A DNA stretch of 64,000 bases from Mesorhizobium shangrilense. Lineage in GTDB: Bacteria; Pseudomonadota; Alphaproteobacteria; Rhizobiales; Rhizobiaceae. A model generated the notes under the pieces. That model was not told where the DNA came from and made no database searches. It was given only the letters and a program-made list of their open reading frames with translations. The translations under genes were made by a program, and so were the position numbers. Below, one piece after another: positions 27,756 through 36,630 of this stretch; the stretch's first letter is position 1; every line of letters begins with the position of its first letter. The DNA is taken from NCBI RefSeq assembly GCF_028826155.1, contig NZ_JAQGPN010000001.1:2733501-2797500 (forward strand), written 5' to 3'.

Positions 27756-29123
27756 CTACTCGGCCGCCGCCACCCGTTCGTATTCGGCGGTTGTCGGCTC
27801 AACCGGTCCTGGCAACTCCGGCGCGGAACCGACGCCGAAATAGGCAAAACCATGCCGCGTGACGTCGCGCGCCGAGTAGATATTGCGGAAGTCGACGAGG
27901 ATCGGTGACGCAACGGCGCGGCCGAGCCGCTCGAAATCCAGCGCACGAAACTGCTCCCACTCGGTCAAGATGCAGATGGCGCTTGCGTTGCGTGCAGCGC
28001 TGTAGGGATTGGCGCGGAACGAAACGTCCGTCCAGATTGCACGCGCCTGGTCCATTCCCTTCGGATCATAGGCCTGGATGCGCGCGCCGGCGTCCTGCAG
28101 GGCCTGGATGATCGCGATCGAGGGCGCTTCCCTCATGTCATCGGTGTTGGGCTTGAAGGTCAGGCCGAAGATCGCGATGGTCTTGCCTCGCACGTTGCCG
28201 CCCACGGCCTCGATGACGCGGCGCGCCATGGCGCGCTTGCGCGCATCGTTGACGGCGATGGTCGTTTCGACGAGGCGCACCGCCCCGCCGTGATCCTGGG
28301 CCGACTTGATGAGCGCGACCGTGTCTTTCGGAAAGCACGAGCCGCCAAAGCCCGGACCCGCATGGAGGAACTTGGAGCCGATGCGGTTGTCCGTCCCGAT
28401 GCCGAGCGCCACCTCCTGGATGTCGGCGTGTACCTTCTCGCACAGGTCGGCTATCTCGTTGATGAAGGTGATCTTCATCGCCAGGAAGGCGTTCGCCGCA
28501 TATTTTATGAGCTCCGCCGAACGCCTGGAGGTGAACATGATCGGCGACTTGTTCAGGAAGAGCGGTCGGTAGACTTCCATCATGACGGCGCGCGCGTCGT
28601 TGTCCTCGATGCCGACTACGATCCGGTCCGGATGCTTGAAATCCTGGATCGCCGCGCCTTCGCGCAGGAATTCCGGATTGGAGGCCACGGCGAAATCGTC
28701 GTGGGGGCATGCTTCGCGGATAATGCGCTCGACCTCGTCGCCCGTGCCGACCGGCACCGTCGATTTGGTCACGACCACCGCCGATCTCGGCAGGATGGGC
28801 GCGATCTCTCGCGCCGCCTGGTACACATAGCAGAGGTCCGCATGACCGTCGCCGCGCCGCGAGGGCGTCCCGACGGCGATGAAGACGACATCGGCTTTCG
28901 AAACTGGCGCGGCAACGTCGGTGGTGAAGGAGAGACGGGCTTCGTGCAGGTTGCGCGCGACCAGGGCTTCGAGGCCGGGCTCGAAAATCGGGACCTGACC
29001 GCGCTTGAGGGCGGCGATCTTGAGCTCCTCCTTGTCGATGCAGGCGACCGTGTGGCCGAAATCGGCCAGGCATGCCCCGGTGACGAGCCCCACATATCCG
29101 GAACCGATGATCGCGATCTTCAA
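27756..29123 (-). CDS. ugd: UDP-glucose 6-dehydrogenase
   Basis: A 455-residue enzyme of the UDP-Glc/GDP-Man dehydrogenase family. It shows an N-terminal Rossmann motif GSGYVGLVTGACLA (8-20), GTPSRRGDGHADL, STVPVGTGD, NPEFLREG, and the active-site GGSCFPKDT with catalytic Cys263. It oxidises UDP-glucose twice to UDP-glucuronate with NAD+, supplying glucuronic acid for acidic exopolysaccharide. The C-terminal extension after about residue 435 is slightly longer than usual. It lies upstream of no other gene on its strand; the gap of 129 bases to the GT2 gene suggests its own promoter or readthrough from the rfb genes. Confidence 0.95.
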   Translation of the reverse strand: MKIAIIGSGYVGLVTGACLADFGHTVACIDKEELKIAALKRGQVPIFEPGLEALVARNLHEARLSFTTDVAAPVSKADVVFIAVGTPSRRGDGHADLCYVYQAAREIAPILPRSAVVVTKSTVPVGTGDEVERIIREACPHDDFAVASNPEFLREGAAIQDFKHPDRIVVGIEDNDARAVMMEVYRPLFLNKSPIMFTSRRSAELIKYAANAFLAMKITFINEIADLCEKVHADIQEVALGIGTDNRIGSKFLHAGPGFGGSCFPKDTVALIKSAQDHGGAVRLVETTIAVNDARKRAMARRVIEAVGGNVRGKTIAIFGLTFKPNTDDMREAPSIAIIQALQDAGARIQAYDPKGMDQARAIWTDVSFRANPYSAARNASAICILTEWEQFRALDFERLGRAVASPILVDFRNIYSARDVTRHGFAYFGVGSAPELPGPVEPTTAEYERVAAAE

Positions 29124-29252
29124 GTTGATCCCTCCAGGTCTTGCGCAGCCGTGGCTGAAAGCAATGGTGTCGGCGCGATTGGTGCATGTCAGGTCAGGAA
29201 AATTATCGGCCTGCCGGCGACGGAGCCGCGAGCCGACGGCGCCGGCATGAGG

Positions 29253-30269
29253 TCAGTGCGTCGTCCCGGCCGCCCGATCGCCCGCCTTCAGCTCCGCTTC
29301 GGTAAGCACGCGCAGCGACCGCTGCTCGGGGTTCAGTGTCTCTTCAACGATGGTGCGCGGTCGGCGCTTGGATTGCATGAAGATGCGGCCCACATATTCG
29401 CCGACGATGCCCATGAACATTGCGTTGAGAGCGATTGACATGAGCAGCAGGATGGTCGTGGTGGCGAAGCCCCGCGGCCATTCCTGACCGAACAGAAGCC
29501 AGGCGAAGAAGTATCCGACAAGAAGAGCCAACGTGACCGCGCCAGCGATCACGCTGGTGATCGAGGCCAGTCTCAGCGGCACGAGGGAGTGATTGAGAAC
29601 GGCATCAACGGCCAGCGCCAGCATCGCCATGAGCGGAAACTTGCTCTTCCCGGCGATGCGTGCGTGACGGTCATACTCGAAGCCGACCTGGCGAAACCCC
29701 ATGGAACTGATCAGTCCGCGCACGTAAGGCGACGTGTCGTCGACACGCCGCAGTTCGGCAAGTATGCAGGCATCGACAAGCCGGAATTCACCTGCATTGA
29801 GGGGCAGGTCGTCCTCGCTGAGCGCCCTCACCAGGCGATAGAAAATCCTTCTCAGCGTTGCGGTCGCCCAGTCGTCGGTGAGCGTCCGTCGTATGCCGTA
29901 GACGACCTGGTTGCCCTCGCGCCACAGCGACAGCATGCGGGGAATGAGTTCGGGCGGATCCTGCAGGTCGCAATCGATCTGGACAGAGCAATCGCCGCGC
30001 GCGGCCTTGTATGCCGCCAGCAGGGAGCGCTGAAAGCCGATATTCCGGCTGAACCGGATGACGCGCACGCGGCGGTCCTCGCGAGCGATCTCCCTAAGGA
30101 TCTCGAACGTGCGGTCGGTCGAGTGATTGTCGGTGAAGATGATCTCGTAGTCGTATTCGGGGATCTGGCGGAACACCTCGACGATGGTCTCGTAGGCGCG
30201 CCGCACGGTTGGCTCTTCATTATAGGCCGGGACCAGCACCGAGACTTTCAGGGGCTTCGCTGCAGCCAT
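29253..30269 (-). CDS. GT2 polyprenyl-phosphate glycosyltransferase (GtrB/ArnC/DPM1-like)
   Basis: A 338-residue protein. The GT-A domain begins LKVSVLVPAYNEEPTVRRA and contains EIIFTDNHSTDRT, and the metal/nucleotide site QIDCDLQDPPELI. Two membrane helices follow (about 230-262 and 272-297), then a short cytosolic tail. This layout is that of enzymes that move a sugar from a nucleotide donor to undecaprenyl phosphate. Context suggests the sugar could be the CDP-linked product of the adjacent genes, but UDP-sugars are the usual donors. GGGAG precedes the ATG at 30269, which overlaps the upstream SDR stop (TGATG), so the two are co-translated. Confidence 0.85.
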   Translation of the reverse strand: MAAAKPLKVSVLVPAYNEEPTVRRAYETIVEVFRQIPEYDYEIIFTDNHSTDRTFEILREIAREDRRVRVIRFSRNIGFQRSLLAAYKAARGDCSVQIDCDLQDPPELIPRMLSLWREGNQVVYGIRRTLTDDWATATLRRIFYRLVRALSEDDLPLNAGEFRLVDACILAELRRVDDTSPYVRGLISSMGFRQVGFEYDRHARIAGKSKFPLMAMLALAVDAVLNHSLVPLRLASITSVIAGAVTLALLVGYFFAWLLFGQEWPRGFATTTILLLMSIALNAMFMGIVGEYVGRIFMQSKRRPRTIVEETLNPEQRSLRVLTEAELKAGDRAAGTTH

Positions 30270-31276
30270 CACATTGCTCCCGATTGATGGCACGTCGCCG
30301 ATCCCATGGAAGGCCTGTCGTCCTCCGCTCGATCGGGATTGCCCTGCTGCCGGTACCAATCCACTGTGCGCGCAAGACCCTCGTCGAGGGGGGTGCGGGC
30401 TTGCCAGCCAAGCATCCGCTTCGCGAGGTCGGGCGACGACCGAAGAACGCTGGCCTCGCGCGAACCGCTTCCATGGCCGTACTCGATGAGATCCGGTGAC
30501 GCACTGGTGCTGGCGAGCACCAGCCTTGCGACGTCCCGCATGGTCGGGGCATAGCCGCTCGCCACATTGATCACCGTGGCGCCGGCAAGCTCCGCGTCTG
30601 CCATGAGAAGCAAGGCATCCACGGCATCCTCCACGAAGACCAGGTCGCGCCGGTCGGAGGGCCTGTGCACCGTAGCGTGTACGCCCTTTAGGCATGACGC
30701 AATCAGATAAGGGATGAGATATTCGGTGGATTGCCTTGGGCCATAGATCAAGGACAAGCGGGCAGTCACCACCGGGAAGGGCAAGCGCGACTGCAAGGCG
30801 CCGACATAGTGGGCCGCGGCGACAAGACCGGCGGCATAAACGGATTCGGGCTGCTCACGCGTCTCTTCGCGGTGGGGCGTCGGCGCCGATCCGTATTCGG
30901 CAACGGATCCGGTCCGCACGATCCGGTCCGGCGGATGCTGGGCATCCGAAGCCTTCGCAAGCAAAGTCACAAGACTATCCAGGTACTCCCGGATGTTCTC
31001 CGTGGCGTCCTCCAGATGCGGCCGCACGGGCCGCCGGGGTGAAGCCGCCAGATGGAAGATCAGGTTCGGACGGGCATCCGCCAGGCAGGTCGCCAGGTTT
31101 TCACCGCTCCGCAGATCAACCCGATGGATCACCACCGTGCCGGCAAGATGCCTGAGCCTTTGATCGCAGCCGCCCGGCCGGACCGTGACGTGCACCTCGT
31201 GCCCTGCCTTGATGCACGCGTCCGCCAGATGCGAACCGACAAAACCAGCGCCGCCGGTTATGAGAATGCGTGACAT
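30269..31276 (-). CDS. NAD-dependent sugar epimerase/dehydratase (extended SDR)
   Basis: A 335-residue extended short-chain dehydrogenase. The N-terminal nucleotide site is RILITGGAGFVGSHLADA (about residues 3-20). The family substrate serine region is RTGSVAEYG. The catalytic Tyr-x-x-x-Lys is not clear: the expected segment reads VYAAGLVAAAHYVG, with Tyr-Ala-Ala-Gly-Leu and no Lys in place, which is odd. RDLVFVEDAVDALLLM is the usual C-terminal family motif. Located directly after rfbF and rfbG, it probably acts on CDP-4-keto-6-deoxyglucose, as reductase or epimerase. The ATG at 31276 gives the conserved N-terminus; 11 residues upstream are possible. Confidence 0.8.
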   Translation of the reverse strand: MSRILITGGAGFVGSHLADACIKAGHEVHVTVRPGGCDQRLRHLAGTVVIHRVDLRSGENLATCLADARPNLIFHLAASPRRPVRPHLEDATENIREYLDSLVTLLAKASDAQHPPDRIVRTGSVAEYGSAPTPHREETREQPESVYAAGLVAAAHYVGALQSRLPFPVVTARLSLIYGPRQSTEYLIPYLIASCLKGVHATVHRPSDRRDLVFVEDAVDALLLMADAELAGATVINVASGYAPTMRDVARLVLASTSASPDLIEYGHGSGSREASVLRSSPDLAKRMLGWQARTPLDEGLARTVDWYRQQGNPDRAEDDRPSMGSATCHQSGAM

Positions 31277-31381
31277 CGCCCTAGACCTAGGTACTACACG
31301 ACGCGCCAACGTGGGTCGTTGAGCGCAGGACTTCGAGAACTGTTGCGGGCCCTTCGACGCCGTGTACCGACTGGCCGTGGT

Positions 31382-32530
31382 TCACACGCATGCGGGAGTC
31401 CTCACCGTGCGTTCGGGCTCCAACGTTTTCTCGCTGCTCACGGCCCAACCTGCCGCATATTCGGCGATCTGGTGCTGGGAAAAGCTGCGGATGGATGCCG
31501 GATCCCGCTGGTATCTCAGGTGCCATTCGACTGTCCGCGAGACGGCCTGGTCGATAGACAGCAGCGGCTTCCAGCCAAGCTGGACGTAGGATTTGGTGCT
31601 GTCGAGGCGCAGAACAGCCGATTCAGGCGGCTCGTTCGACCGCTTTTCGATGACGTAAAGGGGCGTGCTGCCGTTCCACTTGTCGACGACGAGGTCGGCC
31701 AGCGTCACCACATCGACGGCCGCATCGCGGTCGGAGCCGAAATTCCAGCCGCCGGCGAAGCCAGAGCCGGTGTCGATCAACCGCGCGGCCAGCATGAGAT
31801 AGCCTCTCAGCGGCTCCAGAACGTGTTGCCAGGGCCTGACATGCGCCGGATTGCGGATACGAGCCGGCGAGCGCGCCTCGGCGGCCCGGATCAGGTCGGG
31901 AACCAGCCGGTCCGGACCCCAGTCGCCCCCTCCGATCACGTTTCCGGCACGCACCGTGGCCAGCTGCGGTCCATGGGGATTGCTGAAGAACGAAGCGCGA
32001 TACGCCGCCGCAACGAGTTCTGCGCAGCCTTTCGACGAGCTGTAGGGATCGCGGCCGCCCATCGGATCCTGCTCGCGATAGCCCCACACCCATTCGTGGT
32101 TCTGATAACACTTGTCGCTGGTGACCACGATAACGCCGCGCAGCGACTTCATGCGGCGCGCCGCCTCAAGGACGACCGCGGTTCCGATAATGTTGGTCTT
32201 GAAGGTCTCGACCGGGTCCTCGTAGGACGCCCGCACGAAGGCCTGCGCCGCCATGTGGATGACCAGGTCGAAGTCTTCCCCTTCAAGCAGCGCCTGGAAC
32301 CCGCGCTCGTCGCGGATGTCGCCGACGCGGCTGTCGATCAGTTCGTCCAGCTGGACGGCAGTGCAGAACGATCGCTCGGTCGGCGGCAGCGCAACACCGA
32401 CAACCTCGGCTCCGAGACGCCGCAGCCACAGGCTCAGCCAACCGCCCTTGAATCCGGTGTGCCCGGTGACCAGGACGCGGCGTCCCGTGAGCGCTTCCCT
32501 GAGATAGGCTTCATCCACGAATGCGCCCAT
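31382..32530 (-). CDS. rfbG: CDP-glucose 4,6-dehydratase
   Basis: A 382-residue extended SDR. Seen motifs: RRVLVTGHTGFKGGWLSLWL (cofactor site), FDLVIHMAAQAFVRASYEDP, VVTSDKCYQNHEWVWGYREQDPMGG, and DPYSSSKGCAEL with catalytic Tyr and Lys. The TGHTGFKG and YQN segments are diagnostic for CDP-glucose dehydratases as opposed to dTDP-glucose enzymes. It converts CDP-glucose to CDP-4-keto-6-deoxyglucose. The start at 32530 overlaps the rfbF end by 20 bases. No rfbH (the 3-dehydrase for 3,6-dideoxy sugars) is present, so the pathway probably ends in a 6-deoxyhexose. Confidence 0.93.
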   Translation of the reverse strand: MGAFVDEAYLREALTGRRVLVTGHTGFKGGWLSLWLRRLGAEVVGVALPPTERSFCTAVQLDELIDSRVGDIRDERGFQALLEGEDFDLVIHMAAQAFVRASYEDPVETFKTNIIGTAVVLEAARRMKSLRGVIVVTSDKCYQNHEWVWGYREQDPMGGRDPYSSSKGCAELVAAAYRASFFSNPHGPQLATVRAGNVIGGGDWGPDRLVPDLIRAAEARSPARIRNPAHVRPWQHVLEPLRGYLMLAARLIDTGSGFAGGWNFGSDRDAAVDVVTLADLVVDKWNGSTPLYVIEKRSNEPPESAVLRLDSTKSYVQLGWKPLLSIDQAVSRTVEWHLRYQRDPASIRSFSQHQIAEYAAGWAVSSEKTLEPERTVRTPACV

Positions 32531-33353
32531 GGCTTCCACTCGCAACGGTGCTCCTCGACGGCGCAATGGCCGCAATTGTATCGGGGGTGAAGCGCAGCCA
32601 TGGCGGATCGTCCACCTCGCACAGCCCGCTCAGGTAGTCGCGGTCGCGAATGGTGTCCATCGGATGCCAAAAACCGTGGTGCTTGTAGGCGAACAGTTCG
32701 CCATCCCTGGCGAGATTGGTGAGCGGCGACATCTCCAGCGGCTCGCTCAGGCTGGGAATATAGTCGAGGACGCCCGGCTCGAAGACGAAGAAGCCGCCGT
32801 TGATCCAGGTCTCGTGCTTGCGCACCTTCTCCGTGAACTCCACGACCCGGTCGCCTTCGATTTCGAGGTTGCCGAAGCGTGCGGGCGGCTGGACTGCGGT
32901 GACTGTCGCGAGGCGGCCGTGCGAGCGGTGGAACGCAAGCAGCGCCTCGAGATCGATGTTGCCGACGCCGTCCGAGTAGGTGACCATGAAGGTGTCGCGG
33001 TCCAGCCAGTCTCGCAGCTGCAGCAGCCGGCCGCCGGTCATCGTCGGAAGGCCGGTATCGACCACCGAGACGTTCCAGTCGAGGGGGCGCGTCGGCCGGA
33101 GGGTCATCGAGCCGCTTCCGAGCGCTACGGTGAAGTCCGCCGTCGACAGATGAAAGCTCTGGAAGAAGGCCTTGATCATCATGCATTTGTAGCCGCCGGC
33201 CACGACGAAATCGTGGAACCCCCAGTGGCTGTAGATATCCATGACGTGCAGGATGATGGGCTTGCCACCCACTTCGACCATCGGCTTGGGAATGCGCGTG
33301 GTCTCCTCGGCCAGTCGAGAGCCAAGACCACCTGCAAGGAGAACGACTTTCAT
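32511..33353 (-). CDS. rfbF: Glucose-1-phosphate cytidylyltransferase
   Basis: A 280-residue nucleotidyltransferase. The N-terminal signature MKVVLLAGGLGSRLAEET with KPMVEVGGKPI is complete, and GGYKCMMIKAFF and VTYSDGVGNID (metal-binding Asp) fit RfbF. It makes CDP-glucose from CTP and glucose 1-phosphate, the first step of CDP-linked deoxysugar synthesis. It is about 20 residues longer than common RfbF proteins; the extra Ser/Arg/Gly-rich tail (from about residue 262) overlaps the rfbG start and is probably a late-stop extension. It is the first gene of the rfbF-rfbG-SDR-GT2 unit. Confidence 0.94.
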   Translation of the reverse strand: MKVVLLAGGLGSRLAEETTRIPKPMVEVGGKPIILHVMDIYSHWGFHDFVVAGGYKCMMIKAFFQSFHLSTADFTVALGSGSMTLRPTRPLDWNVSVVDTGLPTMTGGRLLQLRDWLDRDTFMVTYSDGVGNIDLEALLAFHRSHGRLATVTAVQPPARFGNLEIEGDRVVEFTEKVRKHETWINGGFFVFEPGVLDYIPSLSEPLEMSPLTNLARDGELFAYKHHGFWHPMDTIRDRDYLSGLCEVDDPPWLRFTPDTIAAIAPSRSTVASGSHGRIRG

Positions 33354-33734
33354 GACAGCCCTCGCGTGCGTAGGGTAGGTGATTGCCGGCCGGCCGCGGT
33401 CGGCTTGCGTATCTTCGGGGACCAGTACGCGGATCGGCGCATCAGCATTGCGCCGGAGCCATGCTCAGTGTGCGAGTTTGTCCCACTTGTACAAAACCTC
33501 CGCCGCCTGCAACGCGCCCCAGGATCCGGCAGCAATTGCAGAATCCGTCCCGCCTGACCGCCATTATTGGATGAACATCCAGAACAGCGCCGGTCAGGCA
33601 AATCCTCGCAAACGCCGGGTTAAAGCCGTATCATTTAACGCAAATCATCCTGCCGGCGGGGCAGGTCGGAGTGGTAGATCAGGACGGTTGCGGCGGCAGG
33701 CCGTGACAACCGATTCACTGGTCGTTCGGGACGC
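33354..33734. other. 381-base divergent gap between rfbF and a GT-C gene
   Basis: No supported gene. It must hold the promoters of the rfb operon (leftward) and the GT-C gene (rightward). A small hairpin, CCTGCC (33649-33654) with GGCAGG (33660-33665), and a local A/T-richer patch around 33615-33650 are the only features seen. Confidence 0.4.
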
Positions 33735-35456
33735 ATGCACGTGAACGATGGGCTAGTTCAACGTGTCGAGGACGCCGACGTCGCGACCTCCCGGGCATTG
33801 TTGCGCCGGGATGCCGGGCCCATCGAACGCATGCTCACAATTTTCCGGCCAAGGCCGTCCGCCGGCGCTGAGCGCAGCACAGGATTTCTCGCCACCGCGA
33901 GCCTCAGCCTGCTTTCCATCGTGTTGTTCTTGTGTCTCGCGCTTCGCGTCATGAACTACGAAGTCCGCCGGGACGAGCAACTATATGTTCCGCCGGCGCG
34001 ACTGCTCGATGACCAGCAACTCTACTGGGACTTCTTCTACAACCACCCGCCCGGGGCTGCCTGGTTCTTTCACGGCATGCGGCTGCTCACCGGGTCGGAC
34101 TACCTGCTGCTCGACGCTCGACTCGGCATGCTGGTGTTCTGGCTCCTGCTTCTCGGCGCGGTCGGCCTGGTGAGTTTTGCGTTGACGCGCTCGGGTCTTG
34201 CGAGTTGGTGCATCACGATCCTGTTCGCCGCCAACGAGCTCTTCCTGAGCCAAACCGGAATGACCGCGACGAACAACCTGCTGCCGCTTCCGTTTTCATT
34301 CCTCGGTCTGGGGCTGTTCGTCCTCGCTCTACGGGATGGCGTGGCGCAGCCTGCGCTCATGGCTGTTGCGGGCTTTTGCCTCTCCGTCGCGGTGGTCTTC
34401 AAGCTCAATGCCATCGCCTTCGTGCTTCCGATTGCCGTCGCAGCCTTTTTCCTCCCCCGCACCGGTTCGCTGCGGGGCAATCTGAAGAGCGTCGTCCCGC
34501 TGGCGCTGGGCGGATTGGTGGGAGGGCTCCCCATCCTCTACTATCTGGTCTCGGAGCCCGACCGGTTCCTCGCGCATGTGGTCGACTATCATGTCGGACC
34601 GCACGCAACGCACGGGCGTCTCGCCGCCGCGTCCGGCGACGAGGCGGTGGTTGCCTTGGGAGGCAAGGTGAAGTGGGCTTTCGACATCTGGCTCGCGAGC
34701 GCGACCGCCATCGGTCTATCCGCGCTGCTGGCTCTGATCCTGATGACGAGATTCCCGAAGGGCGGACCGGCTCTGCGCGCCGGCGGCTCCCGCTTCGATG
34801 CGATTGCGGTTCTGGTCGGGGCGTTGGGCGTTGCGGTTGTCTTCAGTCTCCTGCCCACGCCCAGCTTCCCGCAATATTACGCCCCGCCGCTGCTGTGCCT
34901 GCCACTTGCCCTGGCGCTTTTTTTTGGCTGGCTCAGGCCAGAGGCGAAGCCTTTCGGGCAAGCCGTTCTCATCGCTGCGGCCGTGGTTGTGCTGCTGAAT
35001 GCCGCGCCGCGGCTGGTGCAGCACGCCGGGTCGCTGCTGCGGCCGCAGCAATGGACGGTGTCGCGCGTTCACGCCGCGGGGGTGTCCATGGCGGATAGGC
35101 TGGCCGAGGCGGGCGTCAGCGGCAAGGTCGCGACCTTGGCGCCGCTCTATGTGCTGGAGGGGGGGCTCGACGTCTATCCCGAACTGGCGACGGGGCTGTT
35201 TGCCTACAGGACCGGCGATCTCACCCCGCCCGAGCTTGCGAAGTTCTACAAGATGACGTCGCCCACGAAAGTCGCAGCCATGCTGGAAGCGGAGCCGCCC
35301 GCGGCGCTCCTCCTGGGGTTCGAGCCCGAGCTTGAAGCGCCGCTGCTTGCCTACGCGCAGATGAATGGCTATCTGCCTGCGCCGGGCTTCGACATCACCG
35401 ACCGCTACGGCACCGCGCAGCTCTACGTCAGGCCTGAGGTTTTCCCCGACCGCTGA
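33735..35456 (+). CDS. GT-C fold glycosyltransferase (ArnT/PMT-like)
   Basis: A 573-residue protein with about eleven membrane helices and a soluble C-terminal domain from about residue 440. The first periplasmic loop carries MNYEVRRDEQLYVPPARLL, the Asp-Glu pair expected of GT-C catalytic loops, then YNHPPGAAWFFHGM. Such enzymes transfer a sugar from a polyprenyl-phosphate carrier at the periplasmic side, so it could use the lipid-linked sugar made by the GT2 enzyme at 29.3-30.3 kb. The start at 33735 is uncertain, with no good ribosome site. It contains runs of eight T (34918-34925) and seven G (35159-35165). Its end overlaps the convergent GT4 gene by 29 bases. Confidence 0.75.
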   Translation: MHVNDGLVQRVEDADVATSRALLRRDAGPIERMLTIFRPRPSAGAERSTGFLATASLSLLSIVLFLCLALRVMNYEVRRDEQLYVPPARLLDDQQLYWDFFYNHPPGAAWFFHGMRLLTGSDYLLLDARLGMLVFWLLLLGAVGLVSFALTRSGLASWCITILFAANELFLSQTGMTATNNLLPLPFSFLGLGLFVLALRDGVAQPALMAVAGFCLSVAVVFKLNAIAFVLPIAVAAFFLPRTGSLRGNLKSVVPLALGGLVGGLPILYYLVSEPDRFLAHVVDYHVGPHATHGRLAAASGDEAVVALGGKVKWAFDIWLASATAIGLSALLALILMTRFPKGGPALRAGGSRFDAIAVLVGALGVAVVFSLLPTPSFPQYYAPPLLCLPLALALFFGWLRPEAKPFGQAVLIAAAVVVLLNAAPRLVQHAGSLLRPQQWTVSRVHAAGVSMADRLAEAGVSGKVATLAPLYVLEGGLDVYPELATGLFAYRTGDLTPPELAKFYKMTSPTKVAAMLEAEPPAALLLGFEPELEAPLLAYAQMNGYLPAPGFDITDRYGTAQLYVRPEVFPDR

Positions 35457-36519
35457 CGACAGCGGCGATAACCGCATCCCATTGCGCGAACACAGCCGGC
35501 TTCGAATATCCAGCCGTGACTGCAGGGCCTCGCTCCGCAAGCCTGTCGGCGAGCACGGGATCAGTCGCTACGCGCAGCAAAGTTTCGGCGAGCTGGTGGA
35601 CATCGCCTGCAGGAACGAGCAGTCCGGCATCCCCCTGCAGTATCTCTGCGGGACCCCAGGGACAGTCGAAGGCGACCGTGGCCATCCTGGCCATCAACGC
35701 CTCCAGCAGGACGTTCGGGAAACCCTCGAATCTTGAACTCAAGACGAAGATGTCGCCTTGGGACAGCCAGTCCCCAGGCGAATTGGTGACCCCGGGCAGG
35801 CTAACGCGGTCGGCAAGACCGAGTGTTCTCACCTGTCGCTCGAGCCCTGGACGCTCCGGGCCCTCTCCGAAGATGGAGAGCGTCGCGGAGGGCAGTCGTT
35901 GAACGACATGGGAAAAGGCGGCTATCAGCAGGTCGAAGCCCTTCTGCTCCTCCAGGCGGCCCACCGCAACGAAGCGCGGGGGTATGGTAGAGTTTCGCGG
36001 AACATTGGCCGGGATCGATACGGGGTTGGGTATGACGACTGCCTTTGCCTCGAGCGCGCGGGGCAGGGCGTTCCGGGCCGCCGCCGTTTGCATCACCAGA
36101 TGCGCAGCGCTCCGGGCGGCCACGGGAGCAAGCAAGCGCCAGAACGGGCTCATCTTCTGGGCTTGGTAGTTGTTGCGCTCCGACATGATGACGGGCGTGT
36201 CCAGTCCGATCGCGGCAAGCCCGACCAATATGTTGATCTTGCTGAGAAAAGAAATCACGACGTCCGGCTGGAGTTCCCTGATGCGCCGACGGAGCTCGGC
36301 GGCGCGCAGCCAAACGAGGCCGATGCGCGTGGTTCCGCGGGTCTGCAGCGTTTCGAGCGAGATTTCGCTGTCATAGGGGAAGTAGGATCTGGTCGTGGGC
36401 GCGCTGGCGGCGATGACGTGAACGGCGTCGCCCTGCTCGAGCCGGTGATGCGCGACGAGGTTGACCACCTTTTCAGCGCCGCCCGCGCCAAAACCTGCGA
36501 GGACAAATACGACACGCAC
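35428..36519 (-). CDS. GT4-family glycosyltransferase
   Basis: A 363-residue GT-B fold enzyme without membrane helices. The N-terminal half starts RVVFVLAGFGAGGAEKVVNL (acceptor-side glycine loop). The C-terminal half has PPRFVAVGRLEEQKGFDLLIAAF, LSIFGEGPERPGLE and the donor-site SSRFEGFPNVLLEALMA (the EX7E-type motif). Retaining transferase chemistry is expected; donor and acceptor are unknown. The start is GTG with no clear ribosome site. It overlaps the convergent GT-C gene and is followed upstream by the two-component genes on the same strand. Confidence 0.88.
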   Translation of the reverse strand: MRVVFVLAGFGAGGAEKVVNLVAHHRLEQGDAVHVIAASAPTTRSYFPYDSEISLETLQTRGTTRIGLVWLRAAELRRRIRELQPDVVISFLSKINILVGLAAIGLDTPVIMSERNNYQAQKMSPFWRLLAPVAARSAAHLVMQTAAARNALPRALEAKAVVIPNPVSIPANVPRNSTIPPRFVAVGRLEEQKGFDLLIAAFSHVVQRLPSATLSIFGEGPERPGLERQVRTLGLADRVSLPGVTNSPGDWLSQGDIFVLSSRFEGFPNVLLEALMARMATVAFDCPWGPAEILQGDAGLLVPAGDVHQLAETLLRVATDPVLADRLAERGPAVTAGYSKPAVFAQWDAVIAAVVSGRGKPQA

Positions 36520-36630
36520 GAAACTGTCGCGCCCCCTGCGCCCGTTGTCAGCCGCGACGCTGGTGCGCAGGATGGCGCGCGTGTCCGGCAGGAGCGCTTG
36601 CCGCCCACACCACCGCAGGTCGCCCGGGCC

